A DNA stretch of 48,454 bases, taken from JBCBWG01 sp964579305 (lineage in GTDB: Bacteria; Pseudomonadota; Alphaproteobacteria; Rhizobiales; Hyphomicrobiaceae). Location: the NCBI GenBank assembly GCA_964579305.1, contig CAZOGY010000011.1, forward strand, positions 1-48,454, in the 5' to 3' direction. The position numbers and the translations under genes are program-made. Shown here in pieces: positions 44,712 through 48,454 of the stretch; position 1 is the first letter of the stretch; each line of letters starts with the position of its first letter. The notes beneath the pieces were generated by a model, which searched no databases, was not told the DNA's origin, and worked only from the letters and a program-made list of their open reading frames with translations.

Positions 44712-45123
44712 TCACTGCCAAGCGCGTCATCGGATTATGTTCGCACTGGTCAAGCGCGTCATGCGTCGCCAAGTATCGCGTTCCAGACGTGAAAGCGCGG
44801 TCGTTCCAACGTTGTTGCCTGTGCGGCCAGTGATAGGGCCCATTTCGGCACGGGCGAAATTGGTTCTGCCCGCAGACATCGTTTGCTTGGCCCCTGTTCA
44901 GCAAGTATGCAGGGCGCCAATGCAATACGCACAGTCCGCGCGGCCGGTTATGATATGGCGAACGGGCGGAACACATGCGCCGGAGTTGCCGTGAAGCCGC
45001 CCACCGCCTGACGTATGAGGTGTGCGCCACGACGCCGGTGGCCGCCGTCGAAGAGCGCTGAGTATTGGCGGGGCGAAGCGGGCGCCATCCATGCGATGAC
45101 GCACCGGGCCGCAAGGAGAAAGT
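44712..45123 (+). other. Intergenic region acpS-lepB
   Basis: No credible gene was found in these 412 bases; frames at 44737 (+) and 44692-45114 (-) lack family features. A 12-base direct repeat CAAGCGCGTCAT occurs at 44719-44730 and 44751-44762. The region likely holds the promoter of the lepB-rnc-era-recO operon. A TATGAT near 44946 could be its -10 box, but no good -35 was seen. Confidence 0.45.
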
Positions 45124-45933
45124 ATGAGCTTGGAATCGAAGAGCGAAAGCGAAACGAAGACGGACAGCGGCACCGTGGCCAAGAGCGAAGCGCAGGACAC
45201 AAGCACGTGGTGGGAAACCGCCAAGATCGTTGTCCAGGCTTTGGTGCTGGCAATGATCGTCCGCACGTTCTTCTACCAGCCGTTCAACATTCCGTCCGGC
45301 TCGATGAAATCAACGCTTCTGGTCGGCGATTACCTGTTCGTCTCCAAGCTGTCGTACGGCTATTCCAAGCACTCATTCTACGGCATGATCCCGTTTTCGG
45401 GTCGGGTGTTCTCAAGCGAACCCAAGCGCGGTGACGTCATCGTCTTCAAGCTGCCGCGGGACAACAAGACCGATTACATCAAGCGGGTCGTCGGCCTCCC
45501 GGGCGATACGGTCCAGATGCGCAACGGTATTTTGTATTTGAACGGCACGGCCGTGCCGAAGACGCCCGACGGCACCTTCGAGACGATTGATTCCGACGGG
45601 CGGCCCATCGAGATTGCCAAATTCATCGAGACGCTGCCAAACGGCGTCAGCTACGCTGTCCTCGACGCCGAGCGTGGGACGCCGGGCGATGACACCCGTG
45701 AGTTCAAGGTGCCCGAAGGCCACTACTTCATGATGGGCGATAACCGGGACAACTCAACCGACAGCCGGTTTCACTGGGGTGGCGTTGGCTTCGTTCCGCG
45801 CGAAAACCTGGTTGGCCGCGCGGACGTGATCTTCTTTTCTGCCGCCTTCGATGACCCAAGCGCGTCGTGGTATGCGGTCTGGCGATGGCCGTTCCTAATC
45901 CGCTGGAGCCGCTTCTTCGATCTCGTCAAGTAG
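45124..45933 (+). CDS. lepB: Signal peptidase I
   Basis: Cleaves signal peptides from exported proteins at the inner membrane. The 269-residue protein has a charged N-terminus, one membrane helix (about 32-48), then the Ser/Lys catalytic dyad. Ser60 is in FNIPSGSMKSTL and Lys120 in YIKRVVGLPGD; the C-terminal box is GDNRDNSTDSRFHWGGVGFV. AAGGAGAAAGT precedes the ATG, a strong ribosome site. It opens the lepB-rnc-era-recO cluster, with rnc following by 15 bases. Confidence 0.97.
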   Translation: MSLESKSESETKTDSGTVAKSEAQDTSTWWETAKIVVQALVLAMIVRTFFYQPFNIPSGSMKSTLLVGDYLFVSKLSYGYSKHSFYGMIPFSGRVFSSEPKRGDVIVFKLPRDNKTDYIKRVVGLPGDTVQMRNGILYLNGTAVPKTPDGTFETIDSDGRPIEIAKFIETLPNGVSYAVLDAERGTPGDDTREFKVPEGHYFMMGDNRDNSTDSRFHWGGVGFVPRENLVGRADVIFFSAAFDDPSASWYAVWRWPFLIRWSRFFDLVK

Positions 45934-45948
45934 ACGCAGACTCTGGCC

Positions 45949-46668
45949 GTGGCCCTGGCAAGACGAAACAAACCGACCGCAGTTGAGCAGGCGCTTGGCT
46001 ATCGCTTCAAAGACCGTGACTTGTTTGAGCGGGCTTTGACGCACGCAAGCGCGCGTGGCGATGGCCGCAAGGTCGACAACGAACGTCTGGAATTTCTCGG
46101 CGACCGCGTCCTGGGGCTTGCGATTTCAGAAGCGCTCTGGCGCGCCGACCCACTCCGGCGCGAAGGCGATATGGCGCGCCATTTCAATCGCATGGTGCGT
46201 CGCGAAACTTGCGCGGCCATTGCCCGCGCTGCCGACGTTGGCCAACAGCTCATCCTGTCGGAGGCCGAAGCTGCCAATGGCGGGCGCGACAAGGACACCA
46301 TCCTCGCTGACGCCATGGAAGCCCTGCTCGGCGCTGTGTTCGTCGAGGCTGGCTTTGACCGTGCCCGCAAGGTGATCCTGACGCTTTGGGCTGACCGCTT
46401 GGACGCCGTCAGCCGAACAGCCATCCCCGATCCCAAATCCGCACTGCAGGAGTGGGCGCAAGGGCGCGGCTATCCGTTGCCCGGCTATCGTGAGATCTCG
46501 CGCAAAGGCCCCGACCATGCGCCCAAGTTTGTTTCTGAGGTCCATATCGAGGGCCTTGAAACGGCCTGCGGCGAGGGCACATCCAAACGCCAGGCCGAAC
46601 AGGCGGCCGCCCGCACCATGCTCGGCCGTTTGGGTGTCGCAACCGATCCGACCGATGCGGAACCGTGA
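45949..46668 (+). CDS. rnc: Ribonuclease III
   Basis: Cuts double-stranded RNA, including the rRNA precursor. The 239-residue protein has the catalytic domain with NERLEFLGDRVLG (E48, D52) and the second acidic pair D121/E124 in DAMEALLGAVF. A C-terminal double-stranded RNA-binding domain follows (ALQEWAQGRGYPLPGY, GPDHAPKFVSEV, GEGTSKRQAEQAAA). The start is GTG at 45949, 15 bases after the lepB stop; no better ATG exists nearby. Order and length are typical. Confidence 0.96.
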   Translation: MALARRNKPTAVEQALGYRFKDRDLFERALTHASARGDGRKVDNERLEFLGDRVLGLAISEALWRADPLRREGDMARHFNRMVRRETCAAIARAADVGQQLILSEAEAANGGRDKDTILADAMEALLGAVFVEAGFDRARKVILTLWADRLDAVSRTAIPDPKSALQEWAQGRGYPLPGYREISRKGPDHAPKFVSEVHIEGLETACGEGTSKRQAEQAAARTMLGRLGVATDPTDAEP

Positions 46669-46739
46669 TCGACAGATCCAGCAACCCAGCTCGCAGCAGG
46701 CTGAAACAAAACAACCCCGAGGAGTTTTCAGGATGTCCC

Positions 46740-47675
46740 ATGAGCGCGTCTGACCTGCCCGAATCTGAGACCGAGCCCGCCACACGCTGTGGTTTTGTGA
46801 CGATCATCGGTGCGCCGAATGCCGGCAAGTCGACGCTGGTGAACTTGCTTGTGGGCACCAAGGTTTCGATCGTCAGCCGCAAGGTCCAGACGACGCGCAC
46901 GCAGATCCGCGGCATTGCCATCGAAGGTGCAAGCCAGCTCGTGTTCGTTGACACACCCGGCATCTTCGCACCACGCCGCCGTCTGGATCGCGCGATGGTG
47001 GATGCGGCTTGGTCCGGTACGTCGGATGCCGACGTGATCGTTTTGCTGGTCGATGCCGTCAAAGGCCGCGACAGCGAGGTCGATGCGATCATTGCCAAGC
47101 TGAAGGGCACGGGCACGCCAGTTTTTCTGGCGCTCAATAAGGTCGACAAGCTCAAGAACAAGGCCGATCTGCTGGCCCTGTCGCAATCGATCATGGCCGA
47201 TGTTGCTTGCGCGGAGGTCTTCATGCTGTCGGCGCTGACCGGCGATGGCGTGGCCGCGTTGCGCGAAAAACTTGCCGCGCGCATGCCGACGGGGCCTTGG
47301 CACTATCCCGAAGACGACGTCTCCGACCTGCCCTTGCGGCTGCTTGCGGCTGAAATCACGCGTGAAAAAATCTACGACCGTCTGCACCAGGAACTGCCAT
47401 ACGCCATTGCTGTGGAGACCACGTCCTGGGAAGAGCGCCGCGATAAATCCGTCCGAATCGAACAAACAATCTACGTCGAGCGCGAAAGCCAGCGCTCGAT
47501 TGTGCTTGGCAAGGGCGGCCAGACAATCAAGGCGATATCAACGGCAGCGCGGGCGGAACTTTGCGAGATCACGGAGACGACCGTGCATCTGTTCTTGTTC
47601 GTGAAGGTCAAGGAAAACTGGTCGGACGACCCTGAGCGTTACCGCGATCTCGGCCTGACATTCCCCGATCGCTAA
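46740..47675 (+). CDS. era: GTPase Era
   Basis: Ribosome-assembly GTPase binding the 3' end of 16S rRNA. From ATG 46740 the product has 311 residues. GTPase motifs are GAPNAGKS (24-31), DTPGIF and NKVD. The C-terminal KH domain has YVERESQRSIVLGKGGQTIK. A GTG at 46665 overlapping the rnc stop would add 25 residues (MIDRSSNPARS...) without family similarity, so the ATG is preferred; GAGGAG lies somewhat far upstream (about 16-20 bases). It is followed by recO after 80 bases. Confidence 0.96.
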   Translation: MSASDLPESETEPATRCGFVTIIGAPNAGKSTLVNLLVGTKVSIVSRKVQTTRTQIRGIAIEGASQLVFVDTPGIFAPRRRLDRAMVDAAWSGTSDADVIVLLVDAVKGRDSEVDAIIAKLKGTGTPVFLALNKVDKLKNKADLLALSQSIMADVACAEVFMLSALTGDGVAALREKLAARMPTGPWHYPEDDVSDLPLRLLAAEITREKIYDRLHQELPYAIAVETTSWEERRDKSVRIEQTIYVERESQRSIVLGKGGQTIKAISTAARAELCEITETTVHLFLFVKVKENWSDDPERYRDLGLTFPDR

Positions 47676-47755
47676 ACAGGCGCGGGGCGCACAGGCGTCA
47701 GGGGGCCTCGCTTGGCGGCCGCGATCGTCCGCCGACAGCATTGCAGGGTGCAGGC

Positions 47756-48454
47756 ATGGAATGGCGTGACGAAGGCATCGTGATTGCGGCCCGTCCCCAT
47801 GGCGAAAACGCTGCGATCGTTGAGCTTCTGACCCGCGATCACGGTCGTCACGCAGGCCTTGTGCATGGGGGCCGCTCGACGCGCCTGCGCCCGTTATTGC
47901 AGGTAGGCAACCATGTGTCTGCCGAATGGCGCGCCCGTCTGTCAGATAGTCTTGGCTTTTTCACGCTTGACTTGACGCAGGCCTATAGCGTGACCGCATT
48001 CGCAGATCCGCTGGCGCTATCTGGACTTGCTGCGCTGGCTGAATTAGCGCGCGTGCTGCCGGAGCGCGATCCCCACCGCAACTTGTTTGAAATCTCCCTT
48101 TTTGTGCTCGGTTATCTGGATGAGCCAGAGATCTGGCCCGCGCTGTATGTCCGCTGGGAGCTTGCTCTTCTGGACGAGTTGGGACTGGGCCTTGATCTGA
48201 CGGCGTGCGCAGCGACAGGCCAGAGCAATGATTTGCAATACGTGTCGCCAAAATCAGGCCGTGCCGTTTCGAAAGCAGCCGGTGCGCCATACGCCGATCG
48301 TCTGTTCGTCTTGCCCGCATTTCTCCTGCCTGGAGACCATCGCGCGACGGATTTGCGTGACGTCCGCGATGGGCTGGCACTGACCGGCCACTTCTTGCAA
48401 CGGCGTGTGTTTGAGGCTGATGGCGCAGCCCTGCCCGAACCGCGCAGCCGGCTC
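47756..48454 (+). CDS. recO: DNA repair protein RecO, 5' part (runs off window)
   Basis: RecO helps load RecA on SSB-coated DNA and anneals strands. Only the first 233 codons are in the window; the frame is open to the last base. The N-terminal OB-fold start is MEWRDEGIVIAARPHGENAA, then IVELLTRDHGRHAGLVHGGR. The helical part contains GLAALAELARVLPERDPHRN and WPALYVRWELALLDELGLGLD, followed by CAATGQSNDLQYVSPKSGRA, which corresponds to the zinc-finger-like region with only one Cys of the pair seen. The order era-recO is the usual one. Truncation is by the window edge, not a defect. Confidence 0.95.
   Translation, partial: MEWRDEGIVIAARPHGENAAIVELLTRDHGRHAGLVHGGRSTRLRPLLQVGNHVSAEWRARLSDSLGFFTLDLTQAYSVTAFADPLALSGLAALAELARVLPERDPHRNLFEISLFVLGYLDEPEIWPALYVRWELALLDELGLGLDLTACAATGQSNDLQYVSPKSGRAVSKAAGAPYADRLFVLPAFLLPGDHRATDLRDVRDGLALTGHFLQRRVFEADGAALPEPRSRL

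Noticed and set aside
44692..45114. 140-aa minus-strand frame filling the acpS-lepB gap
   Set aside because: No motif, no ribosome site, overlaps the end of acpS, and composition is that of random GC-rich sequence.
46665..46739. Longer Era start at the GTG overlapping the rnc stop
   Set aside because: The extra 25 residues do not resemble Era N-termini; the ATG at 46740 gives the usual length.

Overview
This is a high-GC chromosomal segment from an alphaproteobacterium, most likely of the order Hyphomicrobiales (Rhizobiales). The evidence is the housekeeping order lytic transglycosylase / dapA / smpB / NYN protein / rpoZ / rsh / pdxJ / acpS / lepB / rnc / era / recO, the membrane-bound cytochrome-type urate oxidase PuuD, and a palindromic intergenic repeat of the kind scattered through Rhizobiales genomes. 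No phage, insertion sequence, plasmid, CRISPR or tRNA signature was found, and no gene for a recognisable DNA-binding transcription factor.

Layout. 1-6.0 kb (minus strand): ribulose-phosphate epimerase, a UPF0178 protein, and a two-gene RND efflux pump (adaptor and permease, coupled by an ATGA overlap, no outer-membrane channel). 6.3-24.0 kb: a purine uptake and degradation island. A BmpA-type ABC importer (ATPase, two permeases, binding protein) ends at a strong intrinsic terminator and is followed by adenine deaminase and guanine deaminase. A minus-strand trio then carries ureidoglycine aminohydrolase, PuuD and HIU hydrolase. A divergent plus-strand run carries a PuuE allantoinase-UraD fusion, ureidoglycolate lyase, and XdhA/B/C. 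Together these convert adenine and guanine through hypoxanthine/xanthine and urate to allantoin, allantoate and glyoxylate plus urea. Only the allantoate-opening enzyme is missing from the window.

24.2-32.7 kb: an envelope-flavoured region with an extensin-like peptidase (minus), an acyl-CoA dehydrogenase, and then a three-gene set. That set is an 880-residue protein with four tandem BON-like repeat units and a C-terminal OmpA domain, a 32-residue one-helix membrane protein, and a membrane-anchored protein with four H3TH/helix-hairpin-helix (COG3743-like) modules. This trio is the least explained part of the window. 32.8-36.4 kb (minus): alpha/beta hydrolase and soluble lytic transglycosylase, with a palindromic repeat between them.

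36.7-48.5 kb: housekeeping genes dapA, smpB, UDGb-type uracil-DNA glycosylase (minus), NYN-domain protein (minus), an 829-base gap with strong inverted repeats, then rpoZ, rsh (bifunctional RelA/SpoT), pdxJ, acpS, lepB, rnc, era and the 5' part of recO, which runs off the window end. All assignments rest on reading motifs in the translated sequence; no database search was run.
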